Source: Kappaphycus alvarezii (taxonomy: Eukaryota > Rhodophyta > Florideophyceae > Gigartinales > Solieriaceae). From it: a stretch of DNA of 64,000 nt. Of the stretch, positions 36,173-48,224 are shown piece after piece. Location: contig NADL03000758.1 of the NCBI GenBank assembly GCA_002205965.3, positions 1,550,001 through 1,614,000 of the forward strand, written 5' to 3'. The position numbers and the translations under genes were made by a program. The first letter of the stretch is position 1; each line of letters opens with the position of its first letter. The notes under the pieces are model-generated. The model was not told where the DNA came from, made no database searches, and worked only from the letters and a program-made list of their open reading frames with translations.

Positions 36173-36647
36173 TGTAGTATCACAGCCCAAAAGGTATGAC
36201 ACGTGTAGCACGCACCAAGGTTGCTGGTGGAAGTCCACTGTAAGCCCTACAAGCCGAGCTTACAAAGTCTGACACAACTACTGACCGTTGTGCTCGACGG
36301 GTTGGCTTCCCCTTATTGCGGCAAGAACAAGTGTCTACTTCTTCTGTCTGATGGCTGATGATTCTTGTCTTGGACTTGCTCCGCTACTCGGTACGCAAGC
36401 CCTTATATAGACTTTCTTGTAGCCTTTTTTCACTGTACTTGGAAGTACAGTACCTGGAAGTACAGTACAGTACAGTATAGAACTAGTCCACCATAAAAAT
36501 TAAATCTAATGGCCACAGAAGCATTTGGTACTAGATTAATATCACAAATATCTAAGCATTCCTGCTGAGCTGTCACAGATGCTGCATTGGCACAGAAAAC
36601 CTTTTGCTTGCTGAGCTGGCACTTTTGTGAGCCCTTTCTGTATAACA
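36173..36647 (-). repeat. Element 1, 3' LTR (left copy)
   Basis: About 475 bases, homologous along its whole length to 42090-42552. It contains palindrome-family words (about 36432-36480, for example gtacagtacagtacagta), expanded here compared with the right copy. Confidence 0.85.
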
Positions 36648-36661
36648 TTCTCAACTTTTCT

Positions 36662-38312
36662 TTACTTCTTACGGATAATCCATTGTTTGATGAATTTTTT
36701 GTCAACTCCAGTCTCTCGAATGCCTAACAGAGGCTTGCAAAGAATCGGCTTCGTTAGACAATCAGCAGAATTTGCAATACCGGCGATAAGTACGACATTT
36801 GATATTTCGAACTTGTTGTAGGCTTCGTGAGCAGCAGCGATGTCCAGCATTAAACGTTTCTCAGTTGTATGAGAAGTACGGGTAATGCCATCGAAAATGT
36901 GTTTCGAGTCTGTGAACATTTTCAGAGGTATCTTACGGAAGAAGATGCGCTCTAAATCCTCTTTCAATATGTAAGCGACATCAAATGTGGCGAAGAATGC
37001 GTACAATTCTCCGGCCATGATAGAATGTACTACGCAACGAGATTTACGGCTGCTATAGTTCAAAAAATGGGAACGATCCGCGTCATCACAAAGCAAAATA
37101 ATGAATCCTAACTGCGAATTGAGATATGTGTTTGTCGCCAGCGATGCATCTGCATAAGTACGAATATGAAGGGTGTTGAAATTGAGCGGGGGATATTTGA
37201 GACAGATGCATTTGGTATCTCTCACATAGCTTATGGAAGTAATAAGCTCGTCGATGGCCTTCTTTCCAAAACTTACAACGGTTACTTGTGCTGCGCGATT
37301 GACTGCAAAGAATATATCAGGACGAGTGTGATATATCTAACATCATAGCTCTCGGACGGATCGAAAGACTTCAAAGGTAGAATAAATTGGTATTGTTCTG
37401 AGCTTGACAAGATCGTCTGGCTGATGGGCGTAGAACGATCGCTGAACATCAATCGATTTTCTAGTTTCAATATGGATGCAAACGAAATCAAGATTGTCAT
37501 ACTCGACCGGTTTTTGACTCAAACGAACGAGCTGTGAGTTCAATGAGCTTATCAAAATTTTCATTTCCAGCAAACAAATTATCACCGACATAGGCTCCAA
37601 GAAGTTCATAGGTACCCTCTGTACCTTGTTTCATGTAAAGAGACGGATCTCCGTCGAGTGGTAGCATTCCTAGTTATTTCTTGATAAAGAATTTGAGAGT
37701 GGCACCCCAGTAGTCACCAGAATCACAGATACCATAAAGAGGCTTTTTTAGCTTCAGTAATTGATCTCCCAAGATGTTGAAAAACTTTCGATCGGCCTCA
37801 CGGATCTTAAGATACATATCACGACTCAGATTTTCTTTCGCTTGGAGGTAAGCTTGAACGAAATCAATCATTACGAGGCAGCGATTAAGAGTGGCAGGTA
37901 TTGAAAGGATTGTTTTCGTAGAGCTTTGGCGTAGCGTTGGGCAGCTATGCACTATAAAATCTTTCATGTACTCTTTGTGGCCTTGTACAACGAAACGTGC
38001 TTTCATATTCTGACGGTTGGTACCTGGATTTTTTTAGCGTCAGTTCAAATCTTCCATCGATAATGTTTGCCTTCGGGGAAGAGGTGAAATATTGACGACT
38101 TCCCAGACCTTTCTATCAGATAGACCCTGAATCTCGTTGCTTTTGGATACTTCAAATGCTTCGCAGTTGGATCTTTGGTCAGTTACAGGAACTTTCTCCA
38201 TGATATATGTTAGGCTTGGTGTCTCTAATACATCAGTTGTTCCCTCGGGTTTGACCCTAACTTCAGTCATTCTTTCTTGAACGGTTGCAAGAAATGTTTC
38301 GCCCAATAACAC
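36662..38312 (-). pseudogene. Element 1 reverse transcriptase and RNase H
   Basis: RNase H lies in one frame (36662-37225) with YADASLATN, SQLGFIILLCDDADRS, FTDSKHIFDGI and NSADCLTKPILC. The reverse transcriptase core is split: VVQGHKEYMKD, SCPTLRQSSTKTILSIPA and KPLYGICDSGDYW are at 37674-38006. The catalytic box near 37581-37592 reads YVGD instead of YVDD, so one essential aspartate is lost. The upstream piece (38040-38312) reads IQGLSDRKVWEVVN, the usual start of this domain. Confidence 0.8.
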
Positions 38313-38484
38313 TCGGTCAAAGACGGTATCTATTTCGTCACGCTCATTATAAGAGAAGTTTTCCTGTCCTTCCTGGTGAACCGGATCCGTTATATACTCA
38401 CGGACTTTGTCAATCGAAACCCTTTTAAGTTCGTTATTGATACTGATCCAAAGATTTTTTCATTTCCTGCAACAAACTTGTATG

Positions 38485-39240
38485 TTACTTGCCATGCTCA
38501 GAGTGAGCATTTTGTAATGATTTCATTCTCTCACGCTGCTCGGGAGGATATGAGAACCCTAGCAGAAATTGTGGAACGATTCCAAACATGAGAAGAGTGG
38601 GAAACAACCAATCTGGTCTGGTAGTTTTGTTCATGGCATGAATAGAAAGAGAAAGACAGTCATCTTTCGAAATCTTATGGTGCTCCATTCGTACCTTACG
38701 GTAATTTCGTCGGAGGAAGTCATGGTACTTTTCAGCGACGCCAATTTAATTATGGCTTTCGATGTCTGAGTCCAAGCGTTTTATCCCACTCGCTTGCAGC
38801 AAGTGACGCCCCAGGCCACTATCGAATTGCGGTCCACGATCAGTGTGAATTTCTGTCGAGTAACTGACGTACTTTGTAATCCATTGACGGACGTAAGCTG
38901 TCCATAAGTTGTTTGCAGACTCTCCATCGAGGAATACTGCAGCACTGAACAAGGTATCCTTGCAAACCATGTGTAGTACGGGCATGCTTTCCAAGTACAT
39001 ACGATCCATAAGCACAGGTCGGTTAAAGACTACGTCTTCGCTTGGCAGTGCGACGCGGAAACGACCAGGTTGTTTCGAAATCCTTTGACAAACATCACAA
39101 GATTCAGTAACTTTTTCGAGCGCCTTAAGTGTCTCTGGTGTCGTTTGAGGATCCCTAGCTTGCTTCATCATTTTTTATACTCAGCGGATGCGGGTGATAA
39201 AATTGTCGGTGAAGCCTTTTCAATTCTGGCTCTGTATACA
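38485..39240 (-). pseudogene. Element 1 integrase
   Basis: The zinc-binding end reads ESCDVCQRISKQPGRF. The core has MDRMYLES (first Asp), EIHTDRGPQFDS (second Asp) and DSDIESHN (Glu) in order, between 39171 and 38746, so the DDE triad looks preserved here. A further piece (PDWLFPTLLMFGIVPQF, then ERMKSLQNAHSEHG) continues in another frame to about 38500. Confidence 0.75.
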
Positions 39241-39479
39241 TAACTTCGTAGTTCTATTCATAGTAGGCATGGACTAGTTTTAGAGTGAGAAGTGCGCTTC
39301 AGACAGGATCTTTACATCGGATACGATTGTCCATGGTGTCTACTAGAAGCTTGTACTTATCAAGTACGTCGGATCCTAAAAGAAACGATATTACAATATC
39401 TACAACATCCAGATCGATCTCTATGTGACGGTTTTCGCCATATGGGATTCGAGACTTTGCATTTCCATTGCTTGTCTTT

Positions 39480-39600
39480 GTAGTTAGACCTTTGCTGTTG
39501 AAGGAATGAATGCTAGAGAGATTCCCATGAGGCGATAGTATGCCTCAGCTTGAATATTCCCTACTACAGATCTCTGAGCTCCAGTATCCAAACAGGCTCC
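39480..39600 (-). pseudogene. Element 1 aspartic protease active-site region
   Basis: The minus strand reads CLDTGAQRSVVGNIQAEAYY near 39540-39590. DTG is the active site of retroelement aspartic proteases, and the following hydrophobic and GNIQ residues fit. Only this segment is recognisable. Confidence 0.7.
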
Positions 39601-39842
39601 ATTGAACTTTTCAATTCATTTTGGGGCCGAAGGAGAAGTACGATTGATTGTAGCGTCAGCTACAGATCTTTCATCATTTGTGTCTCTGACATAATTAAAA
39701 AGTACATTGAAGAGAGCAGAGTATGTTTTTACTTCCTCAACCTCATGGTTAACATGTACATCTGTTTCATCTGGTACTTTTTTACTCATTTTCTTTTTTG
39801 CTTCAGTTCCAGAGTCGAGCAGTTGACATAAATCAAATAATA

Positions 39843-40370
39843 CTGTTGAACAAGTTGAAGTCAGAAGCTGTCTGACTTCTGACGTTTAATTGATTCGACT
39901 CGAAGTCCTACCATTTAAAATACTTCGGACTCACACTGCCGTCCACTACTTTACATCAACCCAGCATAAACGCAATGCATCATATTCTGTCCTGCCAGAA
40001 ACTTCGCTCCCTTTGCATGATCTCGGAACTCGAAAAAGATCCAATCACTTCGCTACGTTTGGAGACCTAACAGACATCGCCCCAACCCTCGCACCATATT
40101 GGTGCGTTCACAGTCTTGCACACTCTCCCGCCAAATTCAACCTCCTCGCATCATTTTTGCTGACGTCACAAACCATCTTGCTGATGCCAGCAGTCCATTT
40201 TCACGATGCACAAATGTTTCAAAGTTGATTCGTCGTATACGTCGACCTCATGCGTGGCGGGTGTCACCTGTCTACTGTGTCCTACTTGCGAGTGCGTGGA
40301 ACGGGTGCGTGGTCCGCAGTCCATATTTTTTTAAGTCACTGTAGGCACTCTAAATACCACACATGCACTC
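39843..40370. other. Non-coding, GC-richer stretch interrupting element 1
   Basis: Between protease and the zinc-knuckle segment lies about 500 bases unlike the rest of the element in composition and without pol-like sequence. It starts near a hairpin (gtcagaag...cttctgac, 39860-39885). It may be a small insertion; matching terminal repeats were not found. Confidence 0.35.
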
Positions 40371-40654
40371 GTTAGCCGTACAACGGGCTATCTCGCCACT
40401 CATGCACACTGGTCCCACTTTTAATACCGCGGCCAGAGAATTCATACTCATTACTGAGCTGAAACTCCCAGTGGTACTCATATCTTTCGGTGAGACAGGC
40501 ACACGTGTAGAAAGCGATACTTGACATAGTGGGATGACGTTGGTGGGATGACCCGTCTGTGGCCGCCTTCAACTCACAAATACAACCTGAGTATTTCGGA
40601 TGTTTCCAGTTTTTTTCTACATGTACTCCATTTTTGACGAACAGCTTAGGAAGG

Positions 40655-41900
40655 TCAATCTTATGCGGATATGAACTTAACATATGATCAGAGGAATCAC
40701 AATTGAAGCATGCCATGACCGAAAGTGGTCCAGATGGATCCTTCCTACGGCCGTAACTACGTATATCACTGGCACCACGATTTCAGTTTGCGTAGCGACC
40801 AGGTTCCTGATAGAGTATCCCAGGGAACTTTTAGTCCTCATCTGAAGTAGTGCGTGACCTAATTGCAACTTTATATCTCTTTTTTTCCAATTTGGCTTCC
40901 CTAGAGCTGCTCCAAGTTCTCCACAGAGTTGCTGAAATGAGAGACCATGGGTAGCGACGCGACTTAACGGCTACTTCGCCCATGCAAAGCCGACGGTAGC
41001 ATTGCGACGAAATTTAACCTTGTGTGCCTCACTGTTGTGCGAAACAGGCAATTGCGGTGAAAGTTTTGTTATCAGCCTGTACAGTTTTTCAAGTACTGCA
41101 AGCTCATCAAGGCATTCAGAAGTATACTTAGATAGCCGAAGACCATCGAGATAGTTCTTCACTCGGTTCTGACGAACCACGGAGTTGTATTCATTACCAA
41201 TGAGGTTTATCGCCTCAGTAAACGAATTAACTTCTTTATCTATCTGATCCAGGTAAAATCTCTTAGCATCACCACGTAGAAGGTTATGGAGGTATAGCTT
41301 CTTCTGCGCAGTGCTGATACCATAGTCACGAGCAACTTGTTGGTACTCGGCAACATATTCCAGCCATGACTCACCAAGGGCTCCGGAGAACTTTTGGTCC
41401 TTGTCACGGAATCTAGAGCCGATGTAGTATGCCAATTTGTCCTGATGCGTAGGGAAGGATGTAACACAAGATTCTTCATCTTCGGGGGCTGATTGTCTCT
41501 GGCCTCTTCGCGTTGTACGAAGGCCTGATTTAAGCATGTCCTTTGTTATCTCTTCTGCAGTTAACTTGTATTCGTATTCGGTATAGAGATTAGCGTCAAG
41601 CTGTCGGATAACACGACGGGAACTATGCGGCGGCATATTTTCTCCACGGTCATTCGACCAGTCACGAAGTGCTTTATAAGCAATAGGCAGAGATTGTATA
41701 GCAGGGGAGAACAGTACAGATGGTGGAAAAAGTTCGGTAACCTCATCGACTACTTGAGGTCCAGTCATTGATCGGGCAGAGATACGATTCTCGAGTATTC
41801 GAATTGAATCGATGAATCCTGAAACCTCTTGAGAGATATTTTCTGGTGTTACCTCCGACAGAAACAGGTCTAGTGTATTGTTAGTGCTACTTTGATCCAT
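40655..41900 (-). pseudogene. Element 1 gag with degenerate zinc knuckle
   Basis: The likely ATG (41898-41900) opens MDQSSTNNTLDLF. The capsid-like part includes SRFRDKDQKFSGALGESW, then KKLYLHNLLRGDAKRFYLDQ, and stays open to 40971. Downstream in another frame CFNCDSSDHMLSSY (near 40680-40716) is a zinc knuckle in which the last Cys appears as Tyr. The KFSG segment recurs in element 3, showing that the two are related. Confidence 0.75.
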
Positions 41901-42089
41901 GTTGATGACTGACCTGGAAATTCGGATTTGTTCTGACTTGTTTTCAGAAGTTTGGTATGTAAGTAACAATGCTCTGGTCTACGATTAGCGGAAGGATATT
42001 CAGACTTTTGTTCAGTGGAGTAGTATGCAATTTTGAGTGCAAAGTATCGAACTAATAAAACTGAGGACACTGTGAGGATAAATCGCGAA

Positions 42090-42552
42090 TGTAGTATCAC
42101 AGCCCAAAAGGTGTGATACGTGTAGCACACAGCAAGATTGCTAATAGAAGTCTACTGTAAGCCATACAAGCTGAGTTTACAATGTCTGACACAACTACTG
42201 ACCATTGTGCTCGACGGGCTGGCTTCCCCTTATTGCGACAACAGTAAGTGTTTTACTTCTTCTGTCTGGTTGCTGATGATTCTTGTCTTGGACTTTCCCA
42301 GCTACTCGGTAGGGAAGCCCTTATATAGACTTTTTTTGCAGTCCGCCTGCACTGTATTTGAAAATACAGTACAGTGCAGTGTAGAATTAGTCCACTATAA
42401 AAATTAAATCTAGTGGCTACAGTAGCATTTTGTACTTGATTAATATCACAAAATATCTAAGCATTCCTGCTGAGCTGTCACAGATGCTGCATTGGCACAG
42501 CAAACCGTTTGCTTGCTGCGCTGGCACTATCGCGAACATTTTCTGTATAACA
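42090..42552 (-). repeat. Element 1, 5' LTR (right copy)
   Basis: About 463 bases, homologous to 36173-36647, beginning TGTAGTATCACAG and ending TGTATAACA. It carries the minus-strand TATATAAGG at 42319-42328. Confidence 0.85.
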
Positions 42553-43525
42553 TGCAGTACAGTACTGTAGTGCCAAAACTTTTGTGGAAACCGGTTCTTA
42601 GGCAGCGTTACGAACTGCTGTACAAACAGCAGTTTCAATCGCGGCGCGAACGTTACCTAAACAAAAATGTCGGTCGGATTCATTGGAAAGTGCAAACGCA
42701 GTGCGCGCTGACGGAAGCATTTGACGGTATTGTCTAAGGTGCTTAACTTTTCAATGTAACAATTGTTGTGTCTGAAAAAAAGAGGGCGACCAAGGAGTGG
42801 CTCTATCGTTAAATGGCCGCTGCCACGTCCAACGCGGGCTGCCTTCTAGCTGGCCTCTAGCCAGCCTTTTAGCGACCGTGAACCGAATTAATTCTGTTTC
42901 GTGGTTCCTCCATTACGTCTTCTTGTACCAAGTACTTGATGCGCTTTGGAACATAGCAGATAGGAACATGATGGGCTAACATAGGTAGAGAGACTTTCTT
43001 TTCTTGCTACTGAATTTCTGAATTTTGCATGTATGCACGGCTCCAGTTGGCGCCTTCTAGAGGGATCATTAATTTGCATGTTTCAACTAAAGCACGAGGT
43101 CTTTTATAGGGCTTCCCATGCATAAGTTGAGTAGCGTATGCCGTGACTCTCTAGCCCCATGACTCAAGATCTCTCGCTGCACCGTTGTTGCTGATGTTCA
43201 CGTCGAGTCGGTTATCGTCCTGTGCCCCAGTGTACCTGGGAAAGGCGTGTAAAGACGGCTCTTACACTCGAGAAGGGTTTTCAAAGTTCGCTGTTTCCTA
43301 TCGTTTGTCAACCTACTGTCTTTGTTAAAGTCCTTGTTGGAGTGGGTGATGGTTCAAACGTCGCCTGGAGATTTGTTTAGTCTTCTGGTGTAACCACTAC
43401 CTGTATGGTTCAGGGTTTGAACACCCAAAAGACTCTCCCCCCTCTAGCAGCATGCATCAAGCCATTTAATGCTGCCGAAGGATGCTCAGGATTACAGTAC
43501 TGTAGTTTACGTAATTTACAGAGGT
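42553..43525. other. Spacer between elements 1 and 2
   Basis: No domain is recognisable. It contains palindrome words at 42555-42570 and about 43493-43503, and an inverted repeat ctgctgt/acagcag near 42618-42635. A 81-codon plus frame (42492-42737) has no known motif and starts inside the LTR. Confidence 0.4.
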
Positions 43526-43904
43526 ATTAGTATGAGCGGTGTGAGGGAGGGGGCAGGAAAGAAAGGCACAGTGAACGGGTGCAAAGGTCCCCCGGGATGC
43601 AGTTGCAGTCTCGTATTTGGTTGTTTTAGTAGAGCGAGTCACTAGAACTGTCGATTTTCTTCTGAATCTCCAAAAAAATACCTCTCTCCTCTCGCCCGAT
43701 CGGGCATTGAGGGCTTCCTTATACAGACGTTCGAGAACTATAGAATGTTAGACACAGTAGACGATAGCCACTGTATTACCGGGAGCACAATAAAGTAGTA
43801 CTACCACTTGGCTATTTAGGGCACAAATCATTGGATCTGCCGAGTCAGATCAGTCATGGCATGCGATTGGCCGCGGCCATTCGCAGGGTATGCACTGTAT
43901 AACA
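43526..43904 (-). repeat. Element 2, 3' LTR (left copy)
   Basis: About 379 bases aligned with 49873-50254, sharing blocks such as gatgcagttgcagtctcg, cgatcgggcattgagggctt and gacgatagccactgtattac. Several substitutions separate the copies, so the insertion is old. Confidence 0.82.
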
Positions 43905-44314
43905 TACCCCCGATTGGGCAAAAACGGTCCTCATACCGAAAAGGGCCCAATTAAATAAAATTATTGAACGGAATTGCACGAAACGTAAATAAAAGGTGTG
44001 AAAACTGAATAAATTGAAATTAACAGTTTGTCGAGCAAACCACAGTACAATTCACCATAAAGCCGCCTTTTTATTGGTCTAGAACGAATATTTTGCGGCA
44101 CCATGAAAAAGCAATAAAAAACTGCAGCTTTGATGTCAGCAATGTTTGCCAAATGAAGCAGTTGACAATAGCAATCGACATGTGATCTATTGAGAGGTTG
44201 TCTGTACATATAAACTCTACGATTTTTCAGCATTCGCAGTTCCTCATCAGCCACAGCGCCACTCTGCCATCTCCTTTTCCCCAAGGTTTCCATTCCACAA
44301 TCCAGACCTTGCAA

Positions 44315-44563
44315 ATGCCCAAGATCGCATTCAGACACCACCCCTTCACCCCTCGAGATGACCATGATTTAATTTTGTACTGGTTTGACAGCAATTCCCT
44401 TGTAGATGACACTTCAGATGTCATTTATGTCAGCGCAACAGTCCCAAAATTTGATCTGGACGAAAGCGGTTCTTCAAGCGCGAGCGACCTGTCACTAAAA
44501 CCGTCACCATCCACTGACAGCGTGTCGTCTACGGAACAAGCGAGGACACCTGGAATTGACTAA
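44315..44563 (+). CDS. Antisense open frame between pol and 3' LTR of element 2
   Basis: From the ATG at 44315 an 83-codon frame opens MPKIAFRHHPFTPRDDHDLI, then acidic and Ser/Thr-rich sequence (SDVIYVSATVPKFDLDESGS), and ends with TAA... more exactly at the TAA/TGA-type stop closing at 44563. The frame is also open upstream to 44198. It runs opposite to the element and lies in the extra 1.1 kb between RNase H and the LTR. The composition looks protein-like but no family is recognised. On the other strand the same DNA has a 134-codon frame (43961-44365), so strand choice is uncertain. Confidence 0.25.
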   Translation: MPKIAFRHHPFTPRDDHDLILYWFDSNSLVDDTSDVIYVSATVPKFDLDESGSSSASDLSLKPSPSTDSVSSTEQARTPGID

Positions 44564-45018
44564 TCCCGCCACTGATTGGTAAATGATGAGGCGGTAGAGG
44601 CAGATTTCGGTGAATAAGATTGTACACCCCAAACAGTGTACACTTGGTCAACATGTGGATCTCTCTGGGACAGAAGGGTGAGAAGGAACTAAAAATTCAA
44701 TTAATTCCCAATTAGAGTAAGGGATGGCCAATTGGTTGAAGTAGTTCCAAATATCCCGCGTGTTCAATTATCCGAATCTAGGAAGAGGGTGCATATTGCA
44801 CAGGTGCTCGTATATAGTGCATTATTCGAAGTTGGCAGCAGTTAATGGTTTTTTCAAGAAACGTGGCATATACAATCAAGCTTGAAAACCTGTAACGAAG
44901 AAATAAAAGATTGTAGAACTGAAACGAAAGACCATAATCAAGTGGTGTATCAAGATCATGGTATTAAGCGGCCAACATGATAGCACACAATCGGAAAATG
45001 GTTTGTGGCTTCAATGAA

Positions 45019-47277
45019 TCACTGGATATCTGTTTCGATTTCCCCTTCTGGTTTGGCTCTTTCGGCTTCACGAAGAATATCAGAGTCCAAGAGTACAATA
45101 GCACAGGTTTGATCGAGTTTGCGGAAGTTGCCCAGGTTCGTCCTTGTCAAAGCGTCAGCGATGTTGATGGCGCCCTTTATCCATTGCATAAAAGCTATTT
45201 CTCCTGACTCAAAGGAGTCTCTCAACATTTCGACTGTTGGAAGTAGCCTGTAAATGCGACCTTCGTGAAGAGTGGTGATGGTCGAGTAGAGTACATGTGA
45301 GTCAACCGTCAAAACAAGTGGCGAGAAACGATCAGCGGCGTACATCTTCGACAAGCAGTGTGCCATGAGTCTAGCTCGATCGGCTGACTCTGCAGCTGCT
45401 AGTATGTCCGCCCCCATGGACGAAAATGGGACTCGAGCCTGCTTAGAGCTGTGCCAGTGGATGGCATGGAATATCTTTGAGTTTGGAAAGAAGATTCCAG
45501 AGAAGAAACCTGTTTGGCCGTAGGACGATTTGCCTCGGCTCGCGTCAGAGAAGGCCAAGTAAGCGGTGCTGTCTCTGTTGAAATATTTACCGGAGAGAGT
45601 TGTCCAATTTCATGGAGAGCGCGATTGGCTTCACTCAAGTGGTGCACTCTCAGAGCGGAGGCCCATTGCTGCGAAGTACTCAATAAAAAGGCAGCAGGGC
45701 TGAGAACTACATGGAATGGCCAATTAAGCTGTCCAGCAAGTGCTTGGAATGACTCAATACCATCTGGTGAGCATTTAACTTCTTGGTCTTTCCCCCTAAT
45801 ACGGTCTAGTGAGATTTTGTCAATGGTGTCCATGTATTCCTTCATCGAGACGGTAATGTTAGGATCGGTTTTTTTGAAGAATATGGAGTCTATTGAAGAC
45901 CAAACTCGACTGAAAACCAATATGCAGACCTTGATTCGGTCGGAAATCAAATCATGAAAATCTTGAATCTGTTGAGGGTGACCAGCAAGTAGGAAATCAT
46001 CCAAAACTTTGGCGACAATGATAAGCAAATTTCCAGATGGATCCAGTTTCAATAATAGTTGGGGAATTCCAGGAATGCATTCAAGTCCACTGCTGAACAT
46101 AAATTATTATACTGCGAGATACCATAGCCGGCCTGATCCCACAAGACCGTAGGCGGCGACGAGCAGCTTCCACACGAAGAAGCTGTCCTTTGTCCATCCT
46201 TTCGGCAAGCTGACATATAAATTTCGATTCAACGGTCCGGATTAGAGGAAAGCGCCAGAGATGTCTATCGTCGCCAAGGAAATCCGAAGTATCGCTGAAG
46301 CAGAAAGAAGAGCCTATATTACATAAAACTGATACATTGCTGAGTATTTACGGATGAAATTCTTCTCTTTATCCCTGTTACCGAGTGGAACCAATCTGGA
46401 CTTCAATTTCAATTTGCCTGATTCTCTATCAATTTTGACTTGGGAGAAGCAATGCAATGATATTATATTTGCATCTCTTGGTGCGCTTCTAATATTGACT
46501 TCCTCTTACGCGTTTTTATCTTTGTAATTAGAATTTTTGTTCTGGATGGATTCGGCAGTAAGCCACCTTGGCGCCATTGAAACGATCTTACTTTCTGTCA
46601 CAGGCTTATAGCCAATTGAATTTAGAATTTGCCGAATTATGGTCTGATTCTGTGATTTTAACTCTTGTGGGAACTTCGTACCATCCACGAGAGGGCTAGT
46701 CCGTTTTCCGTTCTACTGGTTGGATTATTCTGAGTTATGTCAAATGCGACATCCTTAAACGTAGCCAGATTGACATTGTTCTTAGTCACAAATAACGAAG
46801 AAGACTGCGGAACGATTATCCTATTTTTCTGGATGTCATCGATACGACTCAAGAACAATGAAGAACGATTTTCGTCATTGACAGCTTGGCTTCGAGATTA
46901 TTCAATCTCTGGTATTGGTCTTGGCATAGAAGCAGAAAAGATAGGTGCAGCGGCAAAAAATGCACCTTCTTCATCCATCGGGATCTGATTGCCCTGTCCT
47001 TGTTCTGATTCCTCGATACTGTCCAACTCTTGCAAAAGGGATGAAGAGTGGTATAGACTTATGTCCTCGCATGCGACTTTCAGCCGTTTCCAGGTTCCTT
47101 ATTGCTCCGTGTGAGCTCGAAGAAATGTTCTTTTGCGTTTTTAACGTAGCACAAGAAAAACACTGGAGTTCCTTTTGACGGAACAGTGTTAGGCGATCGA
47201 GATTCCAACATCTTCGAGACCGTGCGGCGTGCAACTTGCTCATAATGTGCGTCAATTAACTCGGAATCCACTGGCAT
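45019..47277 (-). pseudogene. Element 2 reverse transcriptase and RNase H
   Basis: RNase H (45019-45558) shows AFSDASRGKSSYGQTGFFSG, HWHSSKQARVPFSSMGADIL and LTVDSHVLYSTI. The reverse transcriptase catalytic box at about 46010 reads KVLDDFLLAG with both Asp intact, followed by HPQQIQDFHDLI. Upstream pieces in broken frames (47080-47277 with DAHYEQVARRTVSKML) belong to its N-terminal part. Frames and stops are broken throughout. Confidence 0.75.
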
Positions 47278-47376
47278 CTGTGGCAGACAAAGAATAGATG
47301 GTTTTTATCCTGTTGCAAGCTCAAAGGAAATGACCCGATTAATTTCACGAGGAAGGCTCGTTGCAAGTACGGCTCT

Positions 47377-48149
47377 TTAGACGATTTCCTGAACCGTGAA
47401 CGAAGTACCAAGTGTGTTTCGTTCGTGTATTGCATCCTGGAGAATAAGCAGTGACATCTGACGTAGGGTGAAGTTTGCACTTTCTACTGAACCGATTTTG
47501 CTATGTCTCCCCGCAGGAAGAGGCTCCGATTTGATGCCATGTTTTTGCAACGTCTTGCAAAAATCATCATTGTCGATTTCCTGAGCAAACGATATTGATT
47601 CAGGGGCTTCATTCACTGCGATCCAGTGAGTTTCAAAGATTCCTCCAGCTTCTTCCATATCTCTATTCGACACAACAACCGCATTGCAGAAGAGTGAAGC
47701 CAGGTCTTTCATATGGAGTATTGGGTACTTCGTCAATTCAACCACGTACATGAAATCGATTTGCACGTCTCGTTAAATGTTCGAAATGGCCTTTTAAAAG
47801 ATATCTTGCGCACATTGAGCGGACGTCCAGTCGTCTTGCAGTAGGAGCAATTTTCCATAACAGCTTCGAGGGCTTGTTCTAAGAGTGGAGAAAGAACTCC
47901 GCCCCGTTTGTAGAGATCCTTTATGTCCTTCAGAGGCAATTGCGAGTACAGGTGAAGTGTCAAAGCGAACTCTCTCGCAGAATTTTCCATGAACCGCGAT
48001 TTTTTGCTAACTCCGTATTTCGAGTCTCTATTGGTTACAAGCAAAGCCCGGTGGATCGCAAGGTAGCTTTGGAACTTGGATATTTGGCTCATAACAACAT
48101 GAAGATGAGTTCGAGTTTCTCTACCTCCATTAACATAGATCGGAAGCAC
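47377..48149 (-). pseudogene. Element 2 integrase
   Basis: The zinc-binding end ends in CSYCKTTGRP (near 47850). The core has QIDFMYVVELTKYPILHMKD and NAVVVSNRDMEEAGGIFE, then ESISFAQEIDNDDF and SKIGSVESANFTLR. The position of the second catalytic Asp seems to be Ala (SFAQE). A frameshift at about 47765 separates the two halves. Confidence 0.75.
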
Positions 48150-48224
48150 GATTTTGCTATCCTATCCTTATATTAAACCTGGAGGTATAATAAGACCACG
48201 AGGTGTACGCGAATTGAGCATACC

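Larger units (their letters stand above)
36173..42552 (-). mobile_element. Copia-type LTR retrotransposon 1 (degraded, minus orientation)
   Basis: Two similar terminal repeats bound a minus-strand gag-pol in the order gag, protease, integrase, reverse transcriptase, RNase H, which is the copia order. Both repeats begin TGTAGTATCACAG and end TGTATAACA (plus-strand reading). Each carries TATATAAGG on the minus strand (36401-36410 and 42319-42328), consistent with minus-strand transcription. A purine-rich stretch just inside the left repeat fits a polypurine tract. The five bases outside each end (acagc, tgcag) do not match, so no clear target duplication is seen. A 500-base non-coding stretch interrupts the region between protease and gag. 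Confidence 0.88.
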
